Below are positions 23,505 through 35,376 of a stretch of 64,000 nt of DNA, piece by piece. The notes below the pieces were generated by a model, which was not told the origin of the DNA, made no database searches, and saw only the letters and a program-made list of their open reading frames with translations. The stretch comes from Amaranthus tricolor (lineage: Eukaryota > Streptophyta > Magnoliopsida > Caryophyllales > Amaranthaceae): the NCBI RefSeq assembly GCF_026212465.1, contig NC_080058.1:17949391-18013390 (forward strand), written 5' to 3'. The first letter of the stretch is position 1, and the number at the start of each line of letters is the position of its first letter. The translations under genes were made by a program, and so were the position numbers.

Positions 23505-26500
23505 CTATTCAGACTTTGTATCTAGAGATGGTGACGGTGGTGGTGGTGCTTGTTCTTGTTCATTATTCTCAGAAGGATGCTCAAGTGTTGATGCAGGCTG
23601 CTCGGTGGACTCGTTCTCTGGTTGAAAATTGATGGGAAATTTCGTCACTCTAGGTTTATCAGCCAAAATATTCCTCTGAACTTTATCAATCAAAACTTTC
23701 TGAGGCGGTTCTTCTTTCAACTGTTCATCTTCATAATCGTTGTTCACATAATATCCAACTCTAATAAATTCCTGTCCGATGTACGAACATGTCAACAGTA
23801 AAACGGTGACTCCAATTATATCCTCTTCACGGATTTTTGAAGGATCGGGAGGGTCAGCCTGGTATGCGGTACAAAGTATATCAATATGGCATACTTACAG
23901 TATTGGCAATTAGATCCAGCAGCAAAAGAGAATGGAAATTAACCTGGAGAACAAAGCGATAGTTGCCCACATTGACAGGCCCTACAAGTACACTTTCCAA
24001 TTGCTGGTCATATGTCTCATCTTCTGCTGACCCAACATAGATCAGTTTCCATTCTAAATCTGTAACAGATGATACAAATCAACCAGAGTCGATGGAAAAC
24101 TAGTTCAATCAACATATCAAGACTATGAATTTCAGAAAGTGACCTCTAATAACATCCTTACAAGCCTTAATTTAATTGAAGTCTATTTTGTTCTCGTTTT
24201 CAGGTGAAAGGTGAGCAGAAGACATTTCATCACTACTAGGGTTAGCCCAAAATTAAAGGCTTAAATCATAACAAATTAAGTCAAATGCCCTATTTAGTGG
24301 ACACTATTTGTCTATTTGATTCATGAGCACTTCCAACCAGACTAAGTCACAACAGAGGCTGAGGTATTCGGCAACTTCAGCTAGAACAGCATTTTTAATA
24401 ATTAGTTTCAAAATGAGACACCATCATGCTAATCAATGTCATAATCAATGGCCAGCTTTAGGATGAGTGATCTCCATGACCTTTCTTGAAACCAAATGTG
24501 ATCAAGGAACATGGAAATTTAATAGTTGTTTGTTTTTATATTTTCGTGGCAATCAATGTTACATATATTTGTTAAAAGTTTTTAGTTCATAGGATTTTTT
24601 GAGGCGTTTCCATGTTCCTTTGATTGCCCGATAGGTGGCTGCATCTCGCTCATTAAGATTGGATATTGTTTACAGAAAAGATGTCACAAGTTCAGGGGAA
24701 AGGGGGCATTAGAAGTCTTCTAAACCCCTCGGACTCTTCAAATTTCTATCAAATAACCATCCATTCTATTAGAAATCAATATGAAAAATATAGAAGGACC
24801 TCAATAACTTGTACTAAATACTTTGTAAAAAAAACTAAAGAAATATCTAGAATCATTAAGAAAAGAAGTACCTAGATTAAGCTACGTTTGTAGAACTACA
24901 AGCACCGACTAAGAAGTATTGTAAATAGAGACAATGGCACTTAAAGTAAGCTATAGAATAAGCCCCATATAGTATGAGTGTGAAAAGTATTTTTGAAGTT
25001 TACAATTTGAGAGTTGTGAGACAAATGTGAGACATAAGCTTACATAGAAATATGAGTAGAGAGTGTTAATCAGAACAAGTATCTCACAAAAATATTATTG
25101 TAAAATGTATTGTGTAATGAAACATTTGTAAACTTATGAATATTATTTTTGGTCTATACATCTTTCACGTGCGCCCAAAATTTTCAATCATGGTATCAAG
25201 GCCAAAAATCAATGGGATATAGAGAATAAAGCACAAAAAGGTGGAAAAGAGCCAACGTATGCAGAAAACCACAAAAAGAGTGGTACGTATTTTTGAAGTT
25301 TACAAGAAAAGACTAATAAAGAAAATATAAATTTGGAAAATTTAAAAATTGAGATAGTGATTATTAAGAACATGAGCGCTAATGATAAAATAAAACAAAT
25401 GGGTAAATTGGTCATTGGTAACATGAGCACCAAAAAAAAAAGAAGAGAAAAAAGGAGAAAATTACCAGGTTAGTGACATAACAAACATATACTACGAAAA
25501 TGGCGGAGATTGTTGACAATAGCATCAATATGAAAAAATAGAAATTTGACATTATAGGGATGTTAAATAGAAAATTTTTAGAGAAATTTGAAAAGATAAA
25601 GATATATAAAAGAAATATGAAAAGTTGGTGAAACAGGCATTAACTTGAGAAAATTAAGAGAAGATTTGAAGAAAAGTTGGTAACAAGAATACCAAAAGAA
25701 AAAGAGCAAGATAAAATTGGAGAAAAAAATATAAGGAATTTATTTAAGAAAATTAAAAGAGCAAAATATTGGAGATAGTTGGTTACATGGGTACCAACAT
25801 TTTGAAGAGTGGTAGATAACTTGAGTACCTACAACAATAAGAAATATACAAACAACAAAATTCTTGGAAGACGTTTTGTAACAAGGGTACCAACAATAAG
25901 ATATAAGAGGACAATTGTATATAGGTAACAAGGGAATCAATGGAAGCATAATAGCCAAGCTATGAGATTGGGATGTGTTGGTGACACGAACATCAACTCA
26001 AAATAATGTATACAAGATTTTTCATATTAAGGGGTGTATTAGAAATTAATATGAAAAAAATACAAGGACGTAGATACTTTGTAAAGAAATATCTAGAATA
26101 AAGAAAGACCTAGATTAAACTAGGTTTGTAATTTATTGAATATCATTTGGGTTCTATTACATATTCCGCGAGTGCCTAAATTTTTCTATCATCCAGCTTC
26201 TTAGCGGTCTTCGATGCAATAAACTTGCCAAGGGTGGGTGCTTTCATGGCCATTTTAGATGCTATGAAATCCATGAGACTCTAAAGATTCAAGCCTTATT
26301 TAAAGGCTTTTCACTACTGCTTAAAGGTCACCATTCCATCCAATTACAACCCGCCTTTCTCGAGTACAAACTTGTAACATTTTATATTTCTAATTTAATT
26401 TTATATTCAATTTTTGGATAGAAAAAAAAAAGAAATATCAATATTTATTGTTATAAAATATATTTTTTTAATAGATTTATAGTCACATCTGTGTCCATGT

Positions 26501-28048
26501 TCATTTCCAAAATTTAGACATTTTCCCTAGACCCTAATCATTTCAAGCATTTTCCATGTCGGACTCTCTAACGTGTATCAAACACGGACAAGAACTATTT
26601 CTCCCAAATAAGTCATCTATGATACCTTTATAGTTATAAACTTTCTTCCAACATGTCAAAAACTAACCTACTATCCTAGTCGACCTCAAGTAATATGAAT
26701 TATAACTTATAACATATATATTGAAGACATATTTTTGGGGCAATAACACAGTCACCTAAACTAATCAAAAGGCTTAAGGTATATCCTAAAATTTCCACAT
26801 AAACAAAAGATTCAAAGGACACTAATCACATGCCAATATTTATTAAACATCAATAATTAATGTGTCTTGTTTACCAAGTGTATTCATGCACAATTGCTTA
26901 TGACAACAATATCATCAGCCGCAATAGAAGAAAAAGTTTTATTAAATCATTTTTGCTATAAATTAGTACTTTCTTAATAAGGTAGCTTATGTTCAAAATA
27001 TAATTAAATTGTCTCAGCAACAAAACAAAATAATACGCTGGTAAAGGTTAGTCTAGAATATGGTACCATCACAAAATCCATTCTTTGTTAAATGTTAGCA
27101 ATATAAGAAGGCTAATGGAAGGAAAAGTCTCTCAAAATCCATTCTTTGTTAGATGTTTAGCAATATAATAACACTAATTGAAGAAAAAGTCTCTCACATC
27201 AACATATTGCTAAATCATGGTCTACATTGGAGGTAAAACCAGCATTGGAACATAATTTGTCTCCTAACTTTTGATAGACTAATTCAGAATTGCACTAACA
27301 CAACAATTTGCACGGCACAAAATCAAAATTTGTGAAGAAATTAACAATTTAGACAACTATATGCAATGACATCAAGGAAATCCACAAAAAAAAATACACC
27401 TCCCAAAAGTGTTTTATAGGGACAAACTCATGCAGCACACACAATCTCCCTTCTCCCTATTATAGAAATTAACATCAATTTAAAAAAAGAGGAAATCATA
27501 ATATAATTCTAGTTTAATTAAAGCTCACATTGTGAGAATTAATGACTTAATGAGTAAACTTCTTGAAAGAACTGTATGCAGTACACCCGTTATGCCATAT
27601 GGCATACCCTATAACTGATTATGTTCATTCTTTATTCATCTATCGTAACCTCTTGTATATAACACACACGCACACACTAAAGCATACGGTTACGAAACTA
27701 CCCAACAAGTATGTCTTAATAGCACGGAAGCAATAAGCATTAAGCAAAAGCTACCTTCCCTGCAGATAGATTTCCTTGCACATAGCACACATTCATTTTC
27801 AATTCTAAAATAAACATTTCCAGTTCCTAAACTAGCTTTCGGTTTTGGCTAGAGTGACAAATGATCAACAAGAACAGAACAGCGGAGATTAAAAGTCAAA
27901 TACTTGTACATTTAAGTCGATAAATATGGGTGAACTTACCATCTTTAAGAGGAACCAGGCACTCATAGGAAATTTCAAATTGAAATGGGTTGAGAAAGGC
28001 AGCTGGATTATCCAAAATGGAAACGTTTGTGATATTGACTGCACTCAT
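23505..28048 (-). CDS. ASF1: Histone chaperone ASF1 (anti-silencing function 1)
   Basis: Three coding exons: 28048-27940, 24059-23944 and 23858-23505 (stop TAG). All introns are GT-AG: 27939-24060 (3.88 kb, phase 1) and 23943-23859 (85 bp, phase 0). The product is 192 residues, close to the usual plant ASF1 length. It opens MSAVNITNVSILDNPAAFLN, continues with FEISYECLVPLKD, DLEWKLIYVGSA and VGPVNVGNYRFV, then ADPPDPSKIREEDIIGVTVL, TCSYIGQEFIRVGYYVNN and NILADKPRVTKFPINF. This is the whole conserved immunoglobulin-like core (about residues 1-155), followed by a short Pro/Glu/Ser-rich tail. ASF1 binds H3-H4 dimers in the nucleus and hands them to CAF-1 and HIRA during replication and transcription. 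No lesion is seen. The start is supported by the near-invariant N-terminus. Confidence 0.96.
24765..26191 (-). mobile_element. Small non-autonomous copia-type LTR element in ASF1 intron
   Basis: The element itself reads on the plus strand, opposite to ASF1 (the strand field gives the host gene). The 5' LTR is 24765-25190 (TCTATTAG...CAATCA). A primer binding site, TGGTATCAAGGCC, follows at 25191-25203, close to the initiator-tRNA-Met type TGGTATCAGAGC. The 3' LTR is 26035-26191 (TGTATTAG...CTATCA), preceded by an attaagggg polypurine tract; it lacks about 270 bp present in the 5' LTR. Flanks tccat (24760-24764) and tccag (26192-26196) agree at 4 of 5. The 0.83-kb interior has no coding domain, so it depended on another element for movement. 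Confidence 0.8.
25415..25995 (+). repeat. Dispersed GGTAACAWGRGTACC motif array
   Basis: Inside the small LTR element a motif close to ggtaacaagggtaccaa recurs at about 25419, 25676, 25779, 25814, 25874, 25924 and 25979, with spacing from about 35 to 260 bases. Variants include ggtaacatgagcacc and ggttacatgggtacc. It is partly palindromic (GGTA...TACC). Origin and role are unknown. Confidence 0.65.
27073..27197 (+). repeat. Tandem duplication in ASF1 intron
   Basis: Two consecutive units of about 60-65 bp, each starting aatccattctttgtta and ending aaaagtctctca, differ by a handful of substitutions and small indels. Confidence 0.8.
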
Positions 28049-29037
28049 TGCAGTTTTTTCTGGCTGAAAAAGAGAGAAACCTTTACTGATGAATTGAAAA
28101 CAATCAAGAATGAAACATAGCAAAATTTTAAACATGAAAGTTCGACATAATTCAAGAAAATACCAGAAATAGAGCAGACAAGAACAAAGAACGCAAAATG
28201 TGGAATAACGAATTGAACACACATGAAATTGAGGGGCCGGACAAATACACAACAATTTTTAAGGCCTGTTTTGTTTTACATCCTTTTTGAAGTGTCGGGA
28301 AGTGAAACAAGTAATAAAAGTACATCAAAAATATTGCAAACTATCATCTAAGAGCCCTTAATTTAGATGGCACTCGGCCCTCGGTCACCTTGAATATGCC
28401 TAGTTCCACTAAAATCCATGACAAATTGTCTCATTTCAGCAGAAAATGTTAATTCAAGGAAAAGAAGCTACCTCTCTACAATATTTTAACTGAATCAACA
28501 ACAAAGAACCAAATAAAAAGGAATAATTTAACATTTTAGCTACATATCAAAAGATCAAACACTTAATCAAACGTTTCTTGACCTTTTACAAGTAATCAAT
28601 CAACATGTTCACAAACCCAAACAATCCAACATGTAATTAAAAACAAAATTAGACATTTCAAAAGGTAACAAATTAGCAAATAACAAAAATCATAACATAA
28701 AACCCTAGGCGCTATTTCCCTAAAATGCAATCCCGACAAATCTACCCAAAACAGAATTTCTAAAAAAATATACACAAAAAATGCCCAAAGGAAACAGAAT
28801 TTAAGATGGGTTAACAAAATAGTAAATTCCCAGATCATAACCAGAAATTAACTAAATTGGGAACCCTAGAAAAGAGAGAAAAATAACATAGAAACAGAAA
28901 GTTGAAGATGAATTTTCACCTGCTATAATGAAATAGAAATGAAAGAGTTAAAAGAAGAAGAAGCCGAAGTGTTAAGAAAGTATGGAAGAGAATCGAGGAG
29001 GAAGATGAAAAGGTTTGAGTCCTTAAATTGGGCGAAA
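28049..29037 (-). promoter_or_regulatory. ASF1: ASF1 5' UTR with intron and promoter-proximal region
   Basis: A 5' UTR intron is predicted at 28919-28064 (856 bp). The donor context is GCAG|GTGAAAA and the acceptor is tctctttttcag followed by CCAGAAAAAACTGCA and the ATG, which leaves 15 UTR bases in the coding exon. The first UTR exon lies upstream of 28920. At 29037-29030 the minus strand reads TTTCGCCC, which fits the E2F consensus WTTSSCSS. A duplicated CATTTTCCCTCCTT lies just upstream (29041-29054 and 29059-29072). The transcription start is not determined. Plant ASF1 genes are reported as E2F-controlled S-phase genes, so the site is plausible but unproven. Confidence 0.6.
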
Positions 29038-29238
29038 GCAAAGGAGGGAAAATGTGGAAAGGAGGGAAAATGGTGACGATGAGTAATGGAATAAAAGTTT
29101 CAAATTACACCGAGAATTTTGGGAACTTGGGTATCCAATTCAAAAATAATCGGTTGCGTATAAAACTGGACATTTAATCCACTTTTATAAAATCGGCTAA
29201 TTTAGAATAACTATCTGATAATCCATTCTATTCAGTAT

Positions 29239-29880
29239 TGTTTTAACAACGAAATTGATAGTACAAAAAATTCTAGTAATACCCCAAGATGAAGTGTTAT
29301 AGAAGTCAATTTGTCAACGATCTTGAAGTATGATGTAATCCCTGCACCACAACACATTAACCTTGTTTAGAGGCGACCTCCCAAAAAGCCCCTGCGACGC
29401 TCCAGTCGATTGGGGAGATAAAAATCAAGGAATGACAATGTAATGAATGCAAATTTTAATGATTATTAGATGGTTTGGAGATGGTAGGAATATGTAATTG
29501 GGTAAGTCGAATGTGAATTTTGGCAGAGTAACAGTAGGTAACTGAAAGCTTCGAGAATGAATGACCCTTGTAGGAGGTATTTATAATGATAGATGAAGGT
29601 ATAATCGACGCCATGTGGAATGATGGAGGTTGGTGAGTATTTATGTTAGGGAGATCATGGTCGTCATAGAACAGTAGGTAACAGTTAGGGTTGCTGGTGG
29701 TTTTTCCTAGTGGGTAAACAAAGGCTAAAAAGTCATATAAGCCCCTTGAACGTAAGACAAGGTCATAAAAGAGTCAATGTCAACGAAACTAAAAGTCAAC
29801 GGGGTATACAGGTAATTTTACGGGATTAATTTTAAATAAATGAATAAATAAATAAATAGATAAAAATGTTACCCATAACA
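29239..29880 (-). mobile_element. 3' LTR of the Tat-like element
   Basis: It begins TGTTATGGGTAACA on the minus strand at 29880 and ends GTTAAAACA at 29239. The left 340 bp match 46449-46815 (shared: agtcaa, caacgatcttgaagtat, cgacctcccaaaaagccc, ggtggtttggagatggtagg). The rest matches the reverse complement of 58454-58772 (shared: ggctaaaaagtcatataag, ggtggtttttc). It starts about 200 bp upstream of the E2F-like site of ASF1. Confidence 0.85.
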
Positions 29881-29893
29881 TTTAGCCCCACGC
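29881..29893 (-). other. Polypurine tract of the Tat-like element
   Basis: The minus strand reads cgtggggctaaa directly before the LTR start TGTTATGGG. It fixes the element's orientation and shows that 29239-29880 is its 3' LTR rather than a solo LTR. Confidence 0.65.
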
Positions 29894-30247
29894 ATGAAAG
29901 ATGATGAGGAAGGAGAGCCCCTACGAAACGAAACATCTTTCTCTATGCGGAAATGTCGTTCTTCTGAAGCGAAACTGCATGTGTTGAAGGCTAAAAGTAC
30001 TCGAGAAATAAAATCTTAAAGAGAATAAATTTTTTGATAATTTCAGAAATTGGTTGAGGTCTATGACATGGATTGTAGCCGAATTTCATGTCTCGCATTG
30101 GACTATCCTAGACGATTCAAAATTTAATAATAAAGAGACGTGGAAAATGGTCGAAATACATTATTCGGCAGAGACTGAATATTGATGACGCGGTTTATGT
30201 CTATGACATAGACTTTTACGTCTATGACATATACTAAATTTTAAAGA

Positions 30248-31870
30248 AAAATTGGACCTCTACTGAGTCCAACTTTTCAACGATACGGAACAAGGTCGTT
30301 TCATATAACACGGAAGATGCAAAATCATAGTAACATGGGAAAATTTTTATTTGGCCTTTTCAGTACTTGGACTATATATTGGATCGAATCAAGCATCAAA
30401 AGAGTCCGACTTATTGATGGGACGGACAATTGCTAAAAGTAACGATACAAATCTCTTCTATATTAACTCAGTAAATCCCCTGACCTGTAATTCATTGAAG
30501 TTAATGATGATTCCAAGGTCCTATTCATGGACAACTCGGCATGGAAAATGCTTTACCGAAACATTAATGATCCAAACAAAAGATAACATGGTTGTACTCA
30601 ACAGTTAGCCATATTTTGATATTGTTTGGGAGGCTCTTTGAGAGTCCGACTTGTCGAACCTGCGGTACAAACATAATTTGGATGTACAAATACTTTGCAA
30701 TTTTAAATTGAAGGGATCCATTTCAAGGGCCCGACTTAACAACGAGACGGCCAAATTCCACATTATACTCCGCGGGACATGATTATAACTGAGAATAATT
30801 TAGAAAAAATGGGACCTTTCAAGAGTCCGACTTTTTGACATCACAACATAACCACATAATTAAAAGACAACTCGCCATATTCTATGAGCCAAATCTTGAG
30901 AATTTAGGGGCTCTTGGGGAGCCCGACTTATCGACCATGTGACACGAATACAAATTAGCTGCACAAATGATGATTTTAGATAGGGTGATAAGCCATTTAA
31001 GAGTCTGACTTACAGACCATTCGAATATATGACTTTTGACCTTTCGGCATTTTCTCCCACTTAAGATGTCTTCCTATATCAAAAGGAGTCCCTTGGGAGT
31101 CCGACTTAACAAGGCCGAAGCCATATGAGAATTTGGAAATTTTTCTATTAATTTAACCTCCGCATAATTTGGCATATTCCATATACTTTGATTTATAAAA
31201 AATCAACTTAATCATTTAGGGGTCCGACTTTTTAAGTTTACGGGACAATGTCTTCAAAGAGGGTTTGACTTTTTCAAAGCTCGGACACATAAACCACGGA
31301 GAATGCCTTATGATTATTCAGGTCATGTTGATTCGGCTATTCAATTGGAAGAATACTCCATTGCATCTGAATCTTCCATGCCACGGCAAGTAACTAGATA
31401 TCGTAGCATATAACCTTAACTCCTTAATCATACTTAGCTAAATTTGCAAGTTTTTAATTTGGCTAATCTCTATTTTAGAGTCTAACTTATCGAAATCCCA
31501 GTTGAGCGATGAAAATATAAGCCCTACACTTAGAAAATGAATCATTGCATCATTTGTCAAAAAATATAAGGTCCTTAGGGTTTAAAAGTTGAACTATGAA
31601 AATATGAATGATGATTAGTACTTAGAATTTTCAGCCCTTATTTTATTTTTATACTAACTCATGAGTTCGACTTTTCGATGTGATGGTACACAAGGCATCT
31701 CGGACTTTTCCAGAACTTAGACAAATTAGCCTCACACTTGGCCAATTCAAGAGTCCGACTTTTCAACCTTTCGTGAATACCAAAGTAACTCGGGTGTCTA
31801 TCCATACTTGGTGAAAATCATGACTATCCCAACTTTTGGGGGAACTAAAGAGTCCGACTTTTGGACTTCA
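30248..31870 (-). repeat. GAGTCCGACTT repeat field (about 13 copies)
   Basis: The phrase agagtccgactt or a close variant recurs near 30261, 30401, 30641, 30729, 30820, 30923, 31001, 31095, 31222, 31258, 31479, 31661, 31758 and 31850. It is usually followed by a run of T or by atcgac. Spacing is irregular (about 40-240 bp) and intervening sequence is not conserved by eye. Position between the antisense ORF and the 3' LTR matches the tandem-repeat region described for Retand/Tat elements. Confidence 0.8.
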
Positions 31871-32297
31871 CGGACTTCAATGTTTTCTGACATGAACAAT
31901 GATTTGGGTAGTTGAGCATTTATTTCTACAATAAATAGCAAGAAGTTGGAACTGTTCCTCTCACCTAATTTTCATTTCTCATTTCCTTATTTTCCAAGAA
32001 ATCAATTATAGTGAGAGAAAGTAGAGAGAGATGCTCTGACATTCTTCAAACGATCTTCAACCTTCCTGACAAATCTTCAACCAAATATTCAAACTTTCTG
32101 ACAAATCACCAAGAACTTCAAAGTTTTTTGACAAATCTTCAAAATGTCCAAACAAGGTATTCAAATTTTTTCAAATTTTTTGAATTTCTTCAAATTGTTC
32201 ATCTTGTTCTTGAATTTGTTCATCATGATCTTCCATTTGTTAATGAAATTAATTTTTATTTTTTCACACAAATCTTGTATACTATTATATTTTGATT

Positions 32298-32763
32298 ATG
32301 GCTGACATGGACATCCTGCAAAATGCTGGAACACTGATTAATGTAGACATTAGTTTCACTAACTTTACAAATATTCCTAATGTAATTGAATTGAGGTAAG
32401 GTTTTGGCCGTACCTCCAAGACTTACAACTCTTACATATATATTTAGGGTGTGTTTGTGCAATTCGCAAAAGCACGACGCTTGGTTGGTTACCTTTACCC
32501 ACCGCCGTGGGCTGAAGATAGTCCACGGCCTTTCTGACAATAAAAAAGGATCTAGGACAAAGTTTGCCTATTTATATGATTCCAAAGCATGGAATTTTAT
32601 AACCTTTTTTGATATCCAACCCAATCTTGTGGGTTTTAATAATGGGATATTGCAATGTACATTAAACAACGCGGTATTAATAGAATATGCACAGATGGAT
32701 ATTCAATTAAGAAGGAAACCCATGAACATCCAGCACAACTGGATACCAACTCGGACTAATTGA
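32298..32763 (+). CDS. Antisense ORF of the Tat-like element, function unknown
   Basis: This lies on the strand opposite to gag. An ATG at 32298 opens MADMDILQNAGTLINVD and runs to 32395 (32 codons plus 2 bases). Joining over a GTAAG...TTTAG interval (32396-32447, only 52 bases) keeps the frame and leads to a long exon: VCLCNSQKHDAWLVTF, THRRGLKIVHGLSDNKKG, FAYLYDSKAWNFITFFD, stop at 32763; 137 residues in all. 52 bases is short for a plant intron, so the break may instead be a frameshift. Upstream are a TATA-like acaataaatag (31930) and an untranslated leader with cttcaaa repeats. Tat elements such as Grande and Retand are known to carry antisense ORFs after pol. I recognise no domain. Confidence 0.5.
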
Positions 32764-33349
32764 TAGACTTAAGCTTCGTTAGACCCTCTTTTTACTACGA
32801 CATTATTCCTGTTCCTAAATTTTGATTCTACAGGAATCGCCAAAGAGAAATTAAGGAGAAAACATATTGATCTCATGAAGACCTTAAGAGTTATGTGTTT
32901 TTAATGAAAATTTTACTAAACTTTTATGCATGGGATCATTACATCCATCGAGAAAATTTCGCGTCCTTGGTTCTTCTTTTGTGGTATAAACGTGTCTGGA
33001 TCTTGGGGGCCCCATCTCGGAAGGCAGACCCTGCGCGATTGATAGTTCCTTTCCCTTATTAATGAGTATTTATGTTTCTGGTTTGATTTAGAGGGATGAT
33101 TAAAAGGTCCCGGGTCCCTTTTGTCTTGCTTCCTCTTCTTGGGGTCATGTGCCTAACATATTTCGGAGGGAGTTACAGAGCTTGACATTGCTTCATTGAC
33201 TCTGCATATGTCTTCACTTGACTCTCGATTAGTTGAAATTTCAATTTTTGAGCTTTCGTTCGGTTGATAAGGGCGTTTCAAGCAATTGACTCTTTTAAGC
33301 CCGTCACCTCTAACACCACTCATAAAATTTTTCAGGTATGTTGATATAG
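32764..33349 (-). pseudogene. Gag C-terminal remnant and spacer of the Tat-like element
   Basis: On the minus strand from 33349, TYLKNFMSGVRGDGLKRVN continues the gag that is interrupted by copia element 1. The frame then decays by about 33230. The remainder to 32764 shows no protease or RT motif in any frame, which is why I call the element gag-only. Confidence 0.6.
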
Positions 33350-34599
33350 TGTAGGAATGCTAATGGATGATCGAATGCAACAAGAGGGGGGGTGAATTGT
33401 TGTGTAGTAGGTTTAAGAGTTTTGCCTCTAATTTTTGCAGAATTGTATCAAATAAAGAACACAACTTAAACTCAAAAAACGAAAAGAAAAATAATAAATG
33501 AGACAAAGATTTTACGTGGAAACCTTCTTGGCCTAATAAGAAGGAAAAACCACGACCCCCCGGGATTTCAAAATTCTCACTATGTTAAGGCAATCAATTA
33601 CAATTACACAAAACAATGTTTGCTTCACTTGAAGCTTCTCAATTCTCTAAATGCTTCACTCAAAGCTTCTCTACTTAGGCCTACTTCTCTTCTCTTCTCT
33701 TTCTCTCCTTCTCTTTCTCTTCTCTCGATTCTATTCTCTATTCCCTTAGACTTCCCATAAGTCTAATTACAACAAAACACTCAATTACCCTTTACAAGGC
33801 CAATTCTCATGAAGATTAAAATTAAGTAGTTGCTCAAGAAAAATATAATGAATTAATTGGCATTCAAAAACAGAAAATATTTTTCTTTGAATAATCTCCC
33901 TTAAATGGACACTCTCTATTCATATCCGCTTAACCGTAGCTTCCCTCTTTTATAAAGGGAACAGCCGTCAGTGCACTCAGCCCACGTTCTCCATGAGATG
34001 CACTTATCCCACGACTTCCATAAACTTACTTGCTCCCAAAGAAAGTGGGAAGTTAGTTGAAAGTAGGAGTGGAACATAACTGCTGTACGGTTAATATTAC
34101 ATGGGTTAAAGGAAGATCCTAAAATGTAGGAGACTAATTCAAAGTAGAGAACAAGTCTCTTGGATGTCCGAGTTTATAGGAGATAAACAAGGAATTAGTC
34201 TTCTCCATGTTTTTAGGCGTATTAAAAATATTTTGCCAATTAATAAATAAATTTAATTAAGCAACTAATTAAATTTTAACCTTTTACATTAACTAAAAAC
34301 AGAAAACATAATTTTCGTAACTTCCACTCAATGTCTTCTTCAGACCTGTATTGTGGGGAACAACGCAATGTCTCCATCTACAACTTTCGTCAGGACTTCA
34401 ACTCTAGGAACAGTAAACTGACTTCTAAAGCAATTGCCCAACTTCTTGGATATTTGAGACATGTACAACTTCCACGAATCAAGTCATTGGCTTCATCAAC
34501 GATTCAAATTAAACCGGATATATACCTACAAAACAATCTCTAAAAATATGTTTGTTTATTTAAAAGTGAAGTCATCATCAAAACCTTAAGAGGCCAACA
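33350..34599 (-). mobile_element. 3' LTR of copia element 1
   Basis: It starts TGTAGGAATG and ends AGGCCAACA in window orientation. Compared with the other LTR it has, for example, aagagttttgcc, caaataaag, cttcttggcc, gaacagccg, tattgtgggg and cgcaatgtc. The small ORF at 34331-34543 is LTR sequence repeated at 43639-43851, not a gene. Confidence 0.97.
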
Positions 34600-35376
34600 A
34601 ATTCCCCCTTTTTGATGATGGCAAACTTTATAAACAAACTTAAGTAAAATAGAATAAAACAAATTTCTTAGAGCATACTAGAGATTAAAGCAACTCTAAA
34701 TAACTTAGCAAATCAACTCGTTACAATATAATTTACCAAGCATTCACAATAAAACAGTTTACTCCATAATATCAAATATTTTTCAAAACTTTCAAAATTA
34801 ATTAACCTAAAACTTAAATAAAATAAACTAAGTTAAACTAAAATAAACTGACATAATAACTAACATAATTAAACTAACACACATTGTTAAATAATTTCAA
34901 TCAGAAACATTTTGAGAACAGATACACAAGAAAAATAAATATCCTCAAAAACTTAGCAACACAACAGATGATCACTAAAAATTACTAAACATAGCATACA
35001 CATTATCAATCAATAAGAATCAATATAAATCAACCAAGATATGTAACTGTGTATTCACTTCTCCTCTTAAGTTTGTGCATAATCTTCCCCCTTTTGTCAT
35101 CAATCAAAAAGAATTGGGAGTTATCAAAACTCAGCACAAACCAAATAGATTTGTTAGTGATGAAAACAAGAAACAATAATGAAAGCAAGCACCATAAAAG
35201 TAATCAAACCTGCAAATAGTCAATTGTCACAGACCATGAAAATAAAAACAAAGAAAGAAAAGTAGCAATTGTTCAAAGGTACATCAACAATGTACCCCAG
35301 ATGGTACAAAAATAGAAAAAGAAATTGTTTGATAAGTGTCACAACCAACAAATCATTAAAATTATGAGGAGAGGGA
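34600..35376 (-). other. 3' UTR and polypurine tract of copia element 1
   Basis: The polypurine tract AAAAAGGGGGAATT (minus strand, 34600-34613) abuts the LTR. The rest is AT-rich and non-coding. Confidence 0.8.

Noticed and set aside
24666..24875. A 69-codon ORF in the ASF1 intron
   Set aside because: It overlaps the start of the intronic LTR element and has no recognisable features.
29239..29880. Solo LTR
   Set aside because: A polypurine-like GTGGGGCTAAA adjoins it and matching gag and 5' LTR lie further right, so it is the 3' LTR of a nested element.
30248..31870. Possible CRISPR-like array
   Set aside because: Eukaryotic context; the repeat core is only 11-12 bases and spacing varies from about 40 to 240 bp.
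34331..34543. A 70-codon ORF repeated at 43639-43851
   Set aside because: It is identical by descent in both LTRs of copia element 1 and lies within regulatory LTR sequence; no conserved protein features.
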